In this document: one piece after another, positions 11,180-23,313 of the stretch
Position numbering within the stretch: position 1 is the first letter of the stretch
How the letters are laid out: every line of letters starts with the position of its first letter
NCBI RefSeq assembly: GCF_000699445.3
Contig: NC_067199.1
Span: forward strand, 32,534,902 to 32,598,901
DNA: 64,000 bases
Reading direction: 5' to 3'
Origin: Schistosoma haematobium
Taxonomy: Eukaryota > Platyhelminthes > Trematoda > Strigeidida > Schistosomatidae
The notes under the pieces: generated by a model
Databases searched by the model: none
The model's input: only the letters and a program-made list of their open reading frames with translations
What the model was told of the DNA's origin: nothing
Made by a program: the position numbers and the translations under genes

Positions 11180-12780
11180 CAGATAAAAGTGTTATGTATG
11201 GTCATTTTAAAATATATTAAAAGAAAAATCTAATGTTCATTTGTCAAGTTTAAAAGAAAAAAACTTGATTTATTTTTACTACCGATTGTGAATGAATTCA
11301 CAATCAATAAAAGCTGAAGTAATAATGTGTATATGATTTTATGTGATAAGTTGAATATTGACTTTGTAATTTCATTCTACTTTACTTAAATCCAAAAAAA
11401 AGGTCAGCTCATAATAGTATTAATGATTTAGGGATGTGTAAATGAACATTTGTGACCATATCAGTCAACTTGAACATAAGTGAAAATGATGAATCAACAA
11501 TAATGTTGAATGTACATTGAAAAAAATATAACAAACTGATTAAAGTTAGAAGTAAATATCACTGATTCAGAAATCATTTACATAAAGAAAACTTGTAAGT
11601 CATGGGATTCTCTTAGTATGAACTTTGAACTCTCTACAAACCTTTTATATAAGTACTGGTAATTAACTCTATCAACTTTGTTACACTTGACAATAAGTTA
11701 ATCAGCAAACGTTATCTGAAGCTCAACTAAATATTTAACTTTTTTTTAAGTTGATTAATATAGAAACTAGACAAATTGACTAAACAATTGTATAAAAGAT
11801 ATTTATTTGTTTTGTCTAGAATGTCATATATCTATTTATCTAGACTTTTAAAAGAATCATAATCATAAACATATCTTCATATGTAAGCTCTATACTAATA
11901 GATGACAGACATAAACAAAATATCTTTACCTTTTCAAATATCATTTTGAAGTACTTCAAAATAAAATCATTGAAGAAATTGTCTTTCGAAAGAGAAAAAC
12001 GTATGTTTTTTTCATTTTTTTTTACATAGGAACAATGATTTCTTGAAAACATGTTGTTACTAATTAACCTTGAATTTAATTGATTTCATAGAATGAACTT
12101 CATTTGATGAATTTGTTTCTACATTATCTAAATTTGAATGTGATTACAGCATTTGTTCATGCGTAGAAATTAATTTCAGTCATTGAATAAAATAGAATTT
12201 TTTGAAAGGTAAACCAAAGCTTGTAGTCAGACGTTTGTTATTTGGATATATGATTATTGGTTGTTTATTTTGAATATTACAACTGACTAGTCTGAGTTGG
12301 TAAATGGGTCTCAAATATGATACCACTATTCAACTTTTAATAAAGCCTTATAAGATAATTAGTTGGGTAAAAAGAGGATAAATCCATTCACTTGAAGAAC
12401 TAACATTAATTTTGACAATTTAACCTATTCAGACATATTTTACCCATAATATTTTGTTAAGATAATGGTATTTAGAGTTGTTCGTCTATAACAGCCTGAA
12501 TTTAGAGTTGTTAGTAAATTGGTCTCATTAGATGACTCAATGAACCAGTTATAACGAAAATTCTGTCTGTATGAGTTGAAAAATAATCAGATATATATGA
12601 GTGAAGAAAATCTATACAAATTATATATTTTGCTTGCATCAAGTATACTAATTTAATGGTCAATAAATATGTCTGTCCATTTTTATTTTCACTAGAGCTT
12701 GATTAGATTTTCTTATGTGACTAATGATAAATGATTCATTCCTTTGGATATAGTGTAAAAAACTCTTGTACTTTGTTTAA
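11180..12780. other. No recognisable feature
   Basis: AT-rich. The 70-codon frame at 11,840-12,052 (minus) has low complexity and is not exon-like. Confidence 0.4.
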
Positions 12781-12784
12781 ACTG

Positions 12785-13110
12785 ATCTTGAGTAGACTGA
12801 AACTGAAAACCAAGAGGTACTAGATAGTTGTTTATTCCTAGTATGAACCTCCTCAGCAGTGCACATTCTCAACCTTGCTAAAAAGAATCGAAACCGGGGA
12901 CCTTTGTTTTTCTTCTGTTTCAGGTATTAAAAGTTCAAGTGTCTCCACGTGAAACATACAATTCCGCGTTTTGGTCCTCTGTGGCGGGATTGTGAAAATA
13001 CACTACCGAGGAGTCCCGTAATGGGACAAAACGGCTATTTAATCCCTCCTAGATTTCAATATTGGTGTAGCAATGATCAGTTTATGATTTCGAATTGTGA
13101 TAATCTCATT
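12785..13110. mobile_element. Degenerate type-2 foldback
   Basis: A minus-oriented half (12,815-12,910, with CCTCAGCAGTGCACATTC) faces a plus-oriented half (12,975-13,075, with CCGAGGAGTCCC and GGGACAAAACGG) across about 65 bp of unrelated sequence. The plus half keeps a perfect stem II but its core reads CCGAGGA and AAAA, so it is inactive. Confidence 0.5.
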
Positions 13111-13114
13111 ATGT

Positions 13115-14330
13115 TTGATTTTTTAAGGTAACAGGCAACCTTTCGAGAATCAACAAACTTTCCTTCAAAAGTTTTATGATCGCGTTAAACAGTGCCTGGT
13201 GATTATTAACGTTTAGTTTGTAATAACGCAGAAGGATCAAATTAAAACTCTGTATATATAATAAGTCTAAAATTTATGTGACAGTTTTTTATCAGTCTTC
13301 ATTGATTGATACTTCATAAAAAATTGTTGAAGCTCTGAAGTTATTCTCCGTTTTCATCTGTCCTAACTTCCAAAATGGACTTTTACTCATGGTCTAACTC
13401 ATGGAATTTTATTTAAGGTTAAATTAGCGATTCACTGTTTGACAGCACTATTCGGATCAATGGAGAAATGCTGAGTGTAAGGTCGTTAACTGTTATTATT
13501 TGTTGTCTTTAATTATCTCATTAGATTCTGTTTACCTGATTCTGTTATTCACAATAGAGTTTTGTAACTCAGTAAAAATACAACAAAATGTAACAGCTGA
13601 ATGTCAACTCAATCGTTATATCACACCAGTCAATTGTAAGTGAATCCCAAAGGTTATTACAATCAATTCTCTCAAGTTTTATCATCAGAACAGTATCCTC
13701 AGTGTTCATGTTCAGCTAGTGAAACTAACGCTCGACAGTTGGTTATGTTATATATATGTTGACAAACCGAATGCAAAATGGACTATTTTCAAGATCATGT
13801 TCATTAAATTTCGATCAGTTTATTCTATATTAGGGCAATATGTTTTAAAGCTGTGATGTTCAGTTGATCACCGATTGCTACAACTTAATGAATACAAAAC
13901 TCCAAATCTTCAGTCTGACATCGAAAATATCATAACTGCATATAACGAGCATTCTCCCACTTGTTTAATGCTTTGTCATTACTATTATGGTTTCTTTGCA
14001 TAAAATTAGGTTCAAAAAAACTTTTGTTTGTATTCTATACATTGTATGTACATAGTTTTCAATGTTTATTCACTAACAAACGTTTCTATCTGTTTTCATC
14101 CTGAATTCCAATCTGTATTAGTTTTCTTTTCGGTATTATTTGATAGTAGTGCAGTGGATGATACAAGATTAATTATAAGCATTATTTAGCGGAACTTGGG
14201 GTTGGAGCTGCAATAGTTGTCAAATGGAATGAAAAGTTTCAGTACATTGAAAGCACATCGTTGAAATAACACCTGGAGACGAGATGAGAAGACGGTTCAG
14301 ACTTCAGAACACATCGAAAGATGCCGATGG
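13115..14330. other. No recognisable feature
   Basis: Mixed AT-rich sequence without shared repeats or exon-like frames. Confidence 0.4.
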
Positions 14331-14331
14331 T

Positions 14332-14333
<2 letters not shown>

Positions 14334-14382
<49 letters not shown>
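14334..14382. repeat. (TA)n microsatellite
   Basis: About 24 uninterrupted TA units directly before the palindrome at 14,411. Confidence 0.95.
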
Positions 14383-14385
<3 letters not shown>

Positions 14386-14410
14386 TACATAGAAGATTCA
14401 AGCACATAAT

Positions 14411-14638
14411 AAACGCACTAGCTGAAGCTTTTTATATATACATCAGTAAAATAGAATTTCTAAGACAACCAATCTTTTCAAATAAAAACTTGCCAACTTT
14501 AAATGAACATTCTTTATTTTGTTACAAAAATCTTAGATATGCATGATTTAATTTATTTATATATAGAAACCAAATCATGCATATCTGGGAATTCTATTTC
14601 GTTTATAAATATATACAAAGCTTCAGTTAGTGCGTTTT
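14411..14638. repeat. Large imperfect palindrome (foldback element)
   Basis: The outer arms (14,411-14,460 and 14,590-14,638) are inverted copies. They share ACGCACTAGCTGAAGCTT against the complement of AAGCTTCAGTTAGTGCGT, plus a TAGAATT motif nearer the centre. A second inner pair is perfect: AGATATGCATGATTT (14,535-14,549) against AAATCATGCATATCT (14,572-14,586) with a 22-nt loop. It encodes nothing recognisable. It may be a foldback MITE or a hairpin made during replication. Confidence 0.7.
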
Positions 14639-14787
14639 TTAAGTCATTTGTTGGAATCCACTTTTTTTGTATACGGTGCTATGATTTCGAAATAGAATAT
14701 CAGAAATGATCATGTATTCTAGTAATAAATCTAAGCAAAAATGTTCATTAAATAGTGTAAATAATATCTAAGCAACGCTATCACAAT

Positions 14788-15292
14788 TACTGCAATTAAA
14801 GAACATATGGAACTCAAAACAACTGTCAACCAATATCAGAGTCACAATCTTTAATATGAACGTCAACACAGTTCTACTGTACGGAGCTGAAACATGAAGA
14901 ACTACTACAACCATCATCAAGAAGGTACAAGTATTTATAAACAATTGTCTACGCAAGATACTCATCATCCATTGGCCGAATACCATCAGCAACAGTCTAC
15001 TGTGTAAGAGAACAAACCAGCTTTTAATTGAAGAGGAAGTTATGAAGAGAAGTTAGAAGTGGATAGAAGATATATTACGAAAATCATCAAACTGCATCAC
15101 GAGGCAAGCTTTAACTTGGAATTTTGAAAGTAAATGGAAAAGTGGTAGACCAAAGAACATAATACATCGGGTAGTAGAAGCAGATATGAAAATGATGAAT
15201 AACAACTGGAAAAGGTTGAGTGGACAGTGTTGGTGGACGGCCTATGCTCCTCAACGAGGGCTAGGGTAACAGGCGTGAGTAAGTAAGTAATA
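14788..15292 (+). mobile_element. 5'-truncated, decayed RTE LINE
   Basis: Plus-strand remnant of the same RTE C-terminal region as 26,637-27,380. Fragments equivalent to [19 protein letters not shown] and WPNTISNSLL can be read between stops and frameshifts. It ends with GTAACAGGCGTGAGTAAGTAAG, the LINE 3' end with its GTAA tail. A 10-bp direct repeat CTATCACAAT flanks it (14,778-14,787 and 15,293-15,302). It is more decayed than the other copies, so probably older. Confidence 0.75.
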
Positions 15293-15302
15293 CTATCACA
15301 AT

Positions 15303-16550
15303 GCCATACACCAAAGAATTATGTGTTAAAAACGTTTTTCTTCAAAAGGCGAGTCAAATACATTTGTCTTGTTATAACACAGAAACGTAAATTTAATTAA
15401 TATGATAAGCTTTATTCTTTATCGACAACTGATTCATATTATTGCACATTTATTCATATACATACTGTATATTACAGAAATAATTTCAGAACAATAGAAT
15501 GGATCATAAGACAATTCATAACTCATTATGTTAGACAATGTAACCATTAAATGGTGAAATATAATTAAATTTAATTCAGAAGGGCTTTTATAGCATCTAC
15601 AGAAATATTCTATAAAAGTATTTATCAGAGTTACTTAATTAAATAATTCAATAACTGGAATGTAACATTGCTAAACTCTAGTTGTATGAAATAAACGAAA
15701 TATGTTTTGTCAGAAATAAAATTATGTAAACTGTAATAAAGTTTCAATGTTAGTTATGGTCATTGTTAGTACAAATGTAACTCAAGTTTTGTCAATCAAT
15801 TAATTTTACTTTCTAATAGTGTATTCAGCTGAATAATTCAATTATTCAGAATTAATCCATGATTTAAATAGTTCATCTGCCATGACTATTTTAGGTGGTT
15901 GGAGATCGTTTACGGATAACCCTGGGAACTAGTTTTTGTACTAGTTGTTATTTGATAGTAAGGTATGCATGTATTCTTAGTGGAGACTGACTATCCTAAT
16001 GAGATCTACGCCCTGATTAATCGCTTCCGCTAAGACGTTATCATTGAACTATTCTGGTTGTGACTGGTCTCCCATAAAACTGAGATATTTACGAATGATT
16101 TATGAATGGATGATGATCAGTACCATATTGGTCTAATAATTTAAATCTGAATGATGCTGGTTAAAATTTCGTGAGCAGCCTTGGTTTCCTAAAGATAAGT
16201 GATATGCCTTACTGAAGAATACCAACTAGCAAAGGAACTTGGTCCATGGTTATTTACCAGTGATCTCCAATCACTACTTAGTGATCAATCAATTTCAATG
16301 CTTAAAATTTTATTTCGCAAACATATGAGATAATTCTTAAGAAAAGTGATAAATTTCACTGACATTAGAGATGACTATACGTTAAAAAAAATACTTTTAT
16401 ATTAAGAGCATAAAACAAAACATGTATAAATCAAAGACTTTATCATAAGTTCATAGCATCTAATTACTTGACCTAACAGAATCAAACGTTCATTCAACAT
16501 AATTTCATTCCAATTGTCATTTAGTGAGAATAGGAGAAAAAGATGTCAAA
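15303..16550. other. No recognisable feature
   Basis: The stretch 15,890-16,280 is less AT-rich than its surroundings and might be an old element. It has no second copy in the window. Confidence 0.35.
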
Positions 16551-16554
16551 TTAT

Positions 16555-16683
16555 AACTTCAACCAATCCACGAAATTAAGCCATCGTCCACACTAGAACG
16601 AAACGGCCGTCCAATGCTTTCAGGTTTTTCATGATGGTCTAGCTTCAATTGACTCATGAACTCAACTATTGAAATGTAATCTA
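16555..16683 (+). mobile_element. Type-2 element, internally deleted 3' end
   Basis: The leader (CCAATCCACGAAATTAAGCC, here in complement) is joined directly to the ribozyme 3' half (AGAACGAAACGGCCGTCC) and the right arm. The tRNA body is missing. The same joint, in the opposite orientation, occurs at 28,620-28,660, so the two copies share a parent. Confidence 0.6.
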
Positions 16684-16937
16684 AATTTCATCAGTAGACA
16701 ATATATCGTTAACATCATTTTATAGCATTATTATTATAATCCATACTCAATCCATAGCTTGTTATTTTCAACTTATAGTTTAAAAAGACTCATCAGTAAT
16801 TATTAAGTTTTCTGAATACATTTTATATCTAATAAAATAGATGTGGTTGTTTTCTTATGTGAGATAAATACCATCAATAGTTCACATTTGTAATAAATCT
16901 TATCTCTATGTGATTGAATATGTAGTTTCAACAAATT
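16630..16937 (+). repeat. Inverted duplicate of 28,745-29,052
   Basis: About 310 bp that include a type-2 right arm and about 255 bp of further non-coding sequence. The match to the reverse complement of 28,745-29,052 is close, with only scattered differences by eye. It is either a little-known repeat or a local duplication about 12 kb away. Confidence 0.75.
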
Positions 16938-16939
16938 TT

Positions 16940-17692
16940 GTTTTTTACTTTCTGAATATAGATTTTCAAAGAAATTATATTTGTGATTAAGACTGAACTC
17001 TATAAAATTCTAGAAAAACGACATTTTTATTACAGTCCTTTTTTGTTTGTTTTCAGGATCCATCAATTTGTACAATGTAAAGTTTTATTTAGTTTTATGA
17101 TATTACTGATGTGTTCGTTTTGTTGTTGTCGTTTTTTTTAATAAAAAGATGTAATCAATAAAGATGAAAAGTGTTTGAACCCAAATATTCATTGGAATGA
17201 ATATTGATTAAAACGGCATAATATGAAAGAAAGTTTTGAAACTGTTCCTTACCAACGATATTAGATAATGATCATTATTATACAGTGAGTGATTAAAACT
17301 GAAAAGAAGTATAGTTTTAATGATTTATAAAGTAATGAGTTCATACTGATGAGGATTATTGAATTACGACAAAATAACTACCCAGTAGTACTTGTTCGTT
17401 TTTAACAAATATCTTGTAGTGATTAGTTAGTAATGAAATTTACACTTAATTCAAATAACATAATATGATTATAAACTTCGGAATAAAAATATTTGGACAA
17501 TCTACCTAATATCCCCTTGAATATATTTATATATTTAAAAGCGATAATGGGCAACAATATCATTCATTAGTTTTGAATATATAATTCATTTGGAACTATC
17601 TGGTTTGGAAAAATCTTAAAAGTTTGCTTACTTCAACTAAGTATAGTTAAGTAACTGTAAATAAACCAAGTATAATTCAATGAGTTTTTCAT

Positions 17693-17723
<31 letters not shown>

Positions 17724-18110
17724 TAGTATTTAGGTCATGAAAACATGCTCAGCGTACATAATCCTCATGAACTTTTTCTTGTCAGTGTACAGTTGTACGA
17801 ATAAATAATGGAAATTTACATATAAATAAGCAGATTATATTGAAGATAATACTCAATAAGTAAATGTGAATAGGTTTTTCTAAGAAATAATGAGATATCA
17901 GTAGTTTTAAATGTGAATTATATATTCATTTGGAAGTAGAAATAGTCATTTATGATAAATTTTATGTAAAAACTCAAAAATGAATTTTTGATGATATAAC
18001 AGTAGTTCTTAAATGAAAATCCTAGTTTACACATATCAAATAAACGAAAACTAAGATTGGTATATTAAACCTTTCTACGTTGAATAATCATAGACAAATG
18101 TTTATCTAAT
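16940..18110. other. No gene; one TA microsatellite
   Basis: Contains a (TA)n run at about 17,697-17,723. Otherwise AT-rich and featureless. Confidence 0.4.
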
Positions 18111-18111
18111 A

Positions 18112-18353
18112 ATTGACTTCACGAGTCGATTAAAGCTAGATCACCATGGTAGAAGTTAGACACTAACACTGTTGGATACCGGCTCAGTGGTTTAAAGGTT
18201 AAGCTTTCGCGCGCGGTATCGCGCTACCAAGGAGTCCTACACTAGGACGAAACGTCCGTTCAATGCTTCCAGGTTTTCTATGATGATTTATCTTCAATTG
18301 ACTCGTGATCTCAACTATTAAATTACTATAATGTCCACAAAATAACCCTTTCT
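18112..18353 (+). mobile_element. Type-2 element with truncated tRNA body
   Basis: A short left arm (to 18,150), a leader piece, then GGCTCAGTGGTTTAAAGG (the A-box region) and GCGCGCGGTATCGCG joined directly to the ribozyme region. The anticodon-to-B-box part is deleted. The ribozyme core reads CCAAGGA, so it is inactive. The right arm runs to 18,350 (ATGTCCACAAAATAACCC) and ends at a (TAA)n run (18,355-18,393). Confidence 0.65.
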
Positions 18354-18354
18354 C

Positions 18355-18361
18355 ATAATAA

Positions 18362-18393
<32 letters not shown>
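18355..18393. repeat. (TAA)n microsatellite
   Basis: About twelve TAA units with one interruption, immediately after the type-2 right arm. This might be the expanded tail of that SINE. Confidence 0.85.
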
Positions 18394-18399
18394 GTTAAA

Positions 18400-19370
18400 A
18401 TGTTAGGCTCTCGTCGTGAGACCTGGAAGCTCAAACTTTTGATCGCTGATAAATTCATAAACAGCACACTTCTCAGGTGTATCACACTTGGATAAAACAA
18501 ACCTTAATTGCTCTCTGTTTTTCAAGGATTATCTAACTAAGATAATTTATTGATATAAACTATAAAATTAATAAATCTGGACGATTTAATAGCAATTCAA
18601 TGATTTGGTTACCAAAAACATCTCAAATGTTTTAGATATAATCCTGTGCAGTGTAGTATATGCACTGTGATAACAATCTCTGGATAGTTGTACAATAATT
18701 CTTTGTTTATTAATCATTTATCAGTTGATCTCAGTTCAATAAGTAAGTCAACTTGAAATCTAATGACTTCATATTATCAATTTTATCATCAAAGGAAATA
18801 TAATCATCATTTTAAATATTTAATAAACTGATGAAACAGTTTTTATTTAGAGAAGTAGGTAAATGGATGAATTTTTCAAAAATAGACTATAGAAAGTACA
18901 TATTTTGTATTAGAATGATAAAATTCAAGATTCAATATGACGTACAATATATTCTATTGCTTAATTAGAAAAAATGAATTAAAGTTTAAATGAAAGACTA
19001 CAAATCTCCATTAAAGTATTATGGATCAGGTTGTTTGTTATACTGAACATTTGTATTAAAACAATTTTTATATTACTGTATATTGAATTAAAACATTCAC
19101 TTTTATCTTATTATAATAAATGTTGTATTGCAATTATATCGTAATTTACATGATATTGTCATTAATATATTATAGGTAATATACAAATAACTAAGATTAA
19201 TGATGCATAATGAGAAATCGAATTCAATATAGATTATTAGATGTAATTGAATTAATCCATTAAAGCGTTTATTTAGATAGAATCAAGTGTATACACATGA
19301 TCTATTATAGTGAAATGTAATAAAACTGAATTAAATGATGCATATTTGATTTTATAGTTTGTTAGCTTAG
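18400..19370. other. No recognisable feature
   Basis: AT-rich; no shared repeats found. Confidence 0.4.
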
Positions 19371-19374
19371 TGAT

Positions 19375-19690
19375 AGTGTGGTGCGTGCTACTTATATTGA
19401 TGTAAGTAGTATATGACGCGAGTTAAAAACGTAATGTCTGGCAGCGGAAGATGGAAGAAGATCAAGGAAGGAAGAGAGGGAACACAATGCAATTTGTAAA
19501 AAACTCATGAACAATGAAACCTGAGACAATGGATTGATGTTGGCAACAGGAACAGTTCGGTTTGATATGATGGATTGATATTTGGCAAATCAACGATTTA
19601 CTATATGGTTTTTCTATTTTACAGAGTAACTCTGTAATGTTTGCTAAATACAATTTGATTGTTCCCACCCGTGTTTTGCTCACTACAATA
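19375..19690 (+). repeat. Unclassified repeat B
   Basis: Starts with GTGCTACTTATATTGATG, which resembles the complement of 8,500-8,560. It continues into a purine-rich segment (GGAAGATGGAAGAAGATC) that is less AT-rich than its flanks. No domain is visible in any frame. It is probably a retroelement fragment, at low confidence. Confidence 0.3.
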
Positions 19691-19699
19691 GGACTGTTT

Positions 19700-21245
19700 A
19701 TAATTTATACAATTTGCTAAGGTGATATACACTATCAAATGTAATTAAAATACATATGTATTTCAAAAATCTAATTTATTTTACTGTAAACGACTAATTC
19801 AAGATCTCAGGTCTGTAATAGTGTTGGAAAATTAAAACTAGTCATACCCGTAAATGTGAAATATCATTTTTAAATACCATATGCTTTATTTGCGTCGCTT
19901 AGCACTTAAAGTTGACAAAGTTGACAAAGAGGAACCACGACAACTCCCATGACACAAAGAAAGAACACAAAAGACTGGTACAAGTGTAGATTTACTGACT
20001 TCAAAATAACATGATGATCCTAGTCGAAGATACATCCATCTATATATTGATTGGGCACCCATTTTATTATTATTAATTAGAAAAAAGTCACATATGAAAT
20101 TGTAACAAAATCGTACACCGCATGTCATGCTCAACATAGTTCACGTATCATAACTTGAATAAACATCACACTGCCGTAAATCAATGTTATACTAAGTAAA
20201 ATATCATACTGGAAATGGAACTAATATTACACTGAATAATCAATATATTGGATTAAAAACAGAAGTAATATTGAACAGGCATCACAGTGAGTAAAAAACA
20301 CAGTTGTTTTCCTTTTCACTATTTTAGTTTCATCACGTTCAGTAATGGTGAATTAATACCACATACAAAGAAGTAAGCTCAACCCTTCAGTTAGTATATG
20401 TCTGTTTTGTAATTAAGTAATCCCTCGTTAACCCAGTTCGAGCTAGATGGGTCAGTATTTTTTGTCTAATCTGTCTAGATGATAGTTGTTGATTTATTCA
20501 GCTCTAGTTTGATAACTAGATATACGATGTTGAATGTATCGAAAAGCATTCCAACTACTTACTATGAATGTACGGTCCGATTACCCTAGAACCATTATTT
20601 CTTCTCGAATTATCACACTGATATATAAAAAGAGACCAAGACAAGAGTAAAACCTAGATTATCAAGTCTGAAACTGTTCTGTCCAACTCACAATTCCGAT
20701 AATTATACATCTTAACTAGTTGAATAATTATTACTACACTAGGTACTTCCCTAGATATTTTAATCGCAGGTGCCTTTTATACACTTTTCAATGTTAATAT
20801 ATATTTATTTTAACATTCGCAAAGAAGCAGGTTTTACTTTTTCTGCTCAAAACGTTTTCATGCTTGTCAATAAGCAAAGTTACCATGTCGGTTACCGATA
20901 ATGTGAATGATTGAGATCCAGTGTATTTATTGGACTATTAAAAATTAAAAGTAACCTGAATGACAGTAAAACGTTTTAGATTATCATTTATACACAAACT
21001 ATTCAAATTAATTATAAGAGGGACAAAATAACACAAGTCTTCATTAATAAAGTTAATGTCATAGTTTATAATGAGATTTTGGTATTGTCACGCACGAGCG
21101 TCAGTACAATAAAACCAATAAATTTTACAAAAAAAATTAACATTTGAAGAAGCGAGTCGATTTAAGAAGATAAAACCGAATAATTATTTTTGTTTTACAT
21201 TTAATCCCACACATTGACAATCTAACAAAGAGATCAGGACTAGTG
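19700..21245. other. No recognisable gene
   Basis: A TATA-like GATATATAAAAAGAGACC at about 20,621 sits in a moderately GC-rich patch (20,390-20,720) that could be an old LTR. I cannot find its ends. Confidence 0.3.
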
Positions 21246-21251
21246 TTTTAT

Positions 21252-21335
21252 GTTAGAATTTTCATCATAATTTGACATCAGCTATATTATAATGTTCTTT
21301 AATCAAATAAATGAATGAATTTCGAGTTAAAATTA
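21252..21335 (+). repeat. Fragment of inverted-repeat family M
   Basis: TTCATCATAATTTGACATCAG and the following AATTTCGAGTTAAAATT resemble the right half of the element at 32,424-32,712. No terminal repeat is preserved. It ends beside the candidate LTR. Confidence 0.4.
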
Positions 21336-21354
21336 AGGAGGTGCCATCCATTTA

Positions 21355-21764
21355 TGTTATAACTTGTGACATGTTTGCCCTGTTAATGTATACGTGATGA
21401 TACCGCCAATTAGAAAACAGTGAATTATCGATCGGATCAATGACGCCTTAAACCCGTGTGAGCAGTCTAGAGTATTTATTTGTCCTGCTTCCTGCCTGGC
21501 CCAGGCAGTTGTGCCTAGAACACCAATCTCAGCCTCTGAAATATGAATCATTCATTTCAAGCATACGGGGTTTATATACCTATCAAGCAGACCACATCGT
21601 ACCATAAAATAGGGAACAACATTTGTACAAGATTTGGCCAAATGTGGCTGTGAATGTGGGTAGTGAATAATAGACAGGACACAATTCAAGAGTGGTAAAT
21701 CGTATAATAATAGATCATAGGTCAAAATAAAGCTCATAAAAACAGGGACATAAAATATGAACAG
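21355..21764 (-). mobile_element. Candidate solo LTR of a retrotransposon
   Basis: Read on the minus strand it begins TGTTCATATTTT and ends AAGTTATAACA, so it has TG...CA ends and short terminal inversions (TGTT/AACA). It contains a TATA box (GTATATAAACCCCG, about 21,567-21,580) and, downstream, AATAAATACTC as a possible poly(A) signal (about 21,469-21,479). The flanks are ATTTA and GTTTA, a 4-of-5 match to a 5-bp duplication. Neither side continues into gag or pol. Sequence to the left belongs to another repeat, so a solo LTR fits best. The family was not identified. Confidence 0.5.
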
Positions 21765-21769
21765 TTTAC

Positions 21770-22076
21770 TTATTTAACAATTATACGATAAAAAATTTAT
21801 GCATGGTACTGGTTCATAAATGGATGTCAAAAGTTACCATTCATTATGCTTATCGGGACATAACAATTTAGTTCATTCATAAAATCGAGTATCACCAGCT
21901 TAAAGTTTACTTCACCATTAACAATTTAAGTTTAGAATTATGAGATAATATCGATCTGCTCATTACATTCGACCTACAGAGAGAGAATTCACCAGCTGAT
22001 ATATTCAACATTTATTTTTTTAATATATTGTAGCAAAAAGAGACAATTTTCCCTGTCATATTAAACATTTTGAACA

Positions 22077-22136
<60 letters not shown>

Positions 22137-23258
22137 CTGCCGCTTATTATACGTGATTTTAGAATCTTCCCAAAATAGCATAAAAGTCATATTCTCAATT
22201 TCGATTAGCTTGTACCTCTAATAAATGTCATCTCAGTGACGATAGGTACCAAAATTATTGTTTTTTAAATGGCAATAGTAATAATAGTAATAATAATAAA
22301 ACAGCTAACTTCTTTAGTTAACAAATACTCTCCATTATATTATCACTGATTTTTTGGATCTTAATTTTCCTTTTTAAAAAAGAGAACAGGAAACAAAACA
22401 TTTGAGCTTATTTCATAATGGTTGTCAAATTTATGTCAATTTATTTTCGCTTTGAAGTTTTTTTTCTTTAAATTTATTATTGAAACACATTAAAACAATA
22501 TAAATAATTGAGACAGTAAACAGATTCAATATGTATACACGTATAGTTCTGTATATTTATATTTCAATGTCTGCCTGATATAATCCGAAATAACGAAGAA
22601 GAAGAAGAAGAAGAAGAAGAAGGGTAAAACACAGTTTATTCAAACTTAAGCAAATTGAGAACAGGTATGATAGTAATCATCTTTTATTCAATATTTAATA
22701 AAAGTATAATATCTAGGATTATTTTACGTTTTTCCCAACATTTAGTGAATGAATTTTACATATGAAAGCATGATTTTCCTTGAGGATTTCATTTTAGTTA
22801 TTTAATACTATATACATAAATCCTCCCCAAATATATCACTATAGAATAACCGAATTTACAAACAAAGTGAATATTAAAGTTTCAAATGAAACCTTCAGTG
22901 AGAATTATACTTGTTAATGCATCACTCACTCACTAAATTTACAGAACGTTGTTGGAAACTTGTGTTGAAAGTTGGAAGAATAAAGCACTACAAATTCTTA
23001 GACAAATATCCTATAATGAAGATGGTAACTTAGTAAACTAATAATGAGATCGTAACCAGTCATTTTGAGATAATTATATTCGAAGCAATTTAATTCAGAA
23101 GTACATTATAACTATTTTCGTATGATTTATAGTTATAAAAAATAATGTCATTTTAAACTATCAATTCATCTATATTCCTGAGATAAAAACTTGTTTGAAG
23201 TAAGATTGGCTATTTTATCCCATGCTGAAGTTGTACTGATGGAGTTATCTTTAGAAGC

Positions 23259-23313
<55 letters not shown>

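Noticed and set aside
14331..14546. Open frame beginning with repeated Tyr-Ile
   Set aside because: It is the translated (TA)n microsatellite running into the palindrome.
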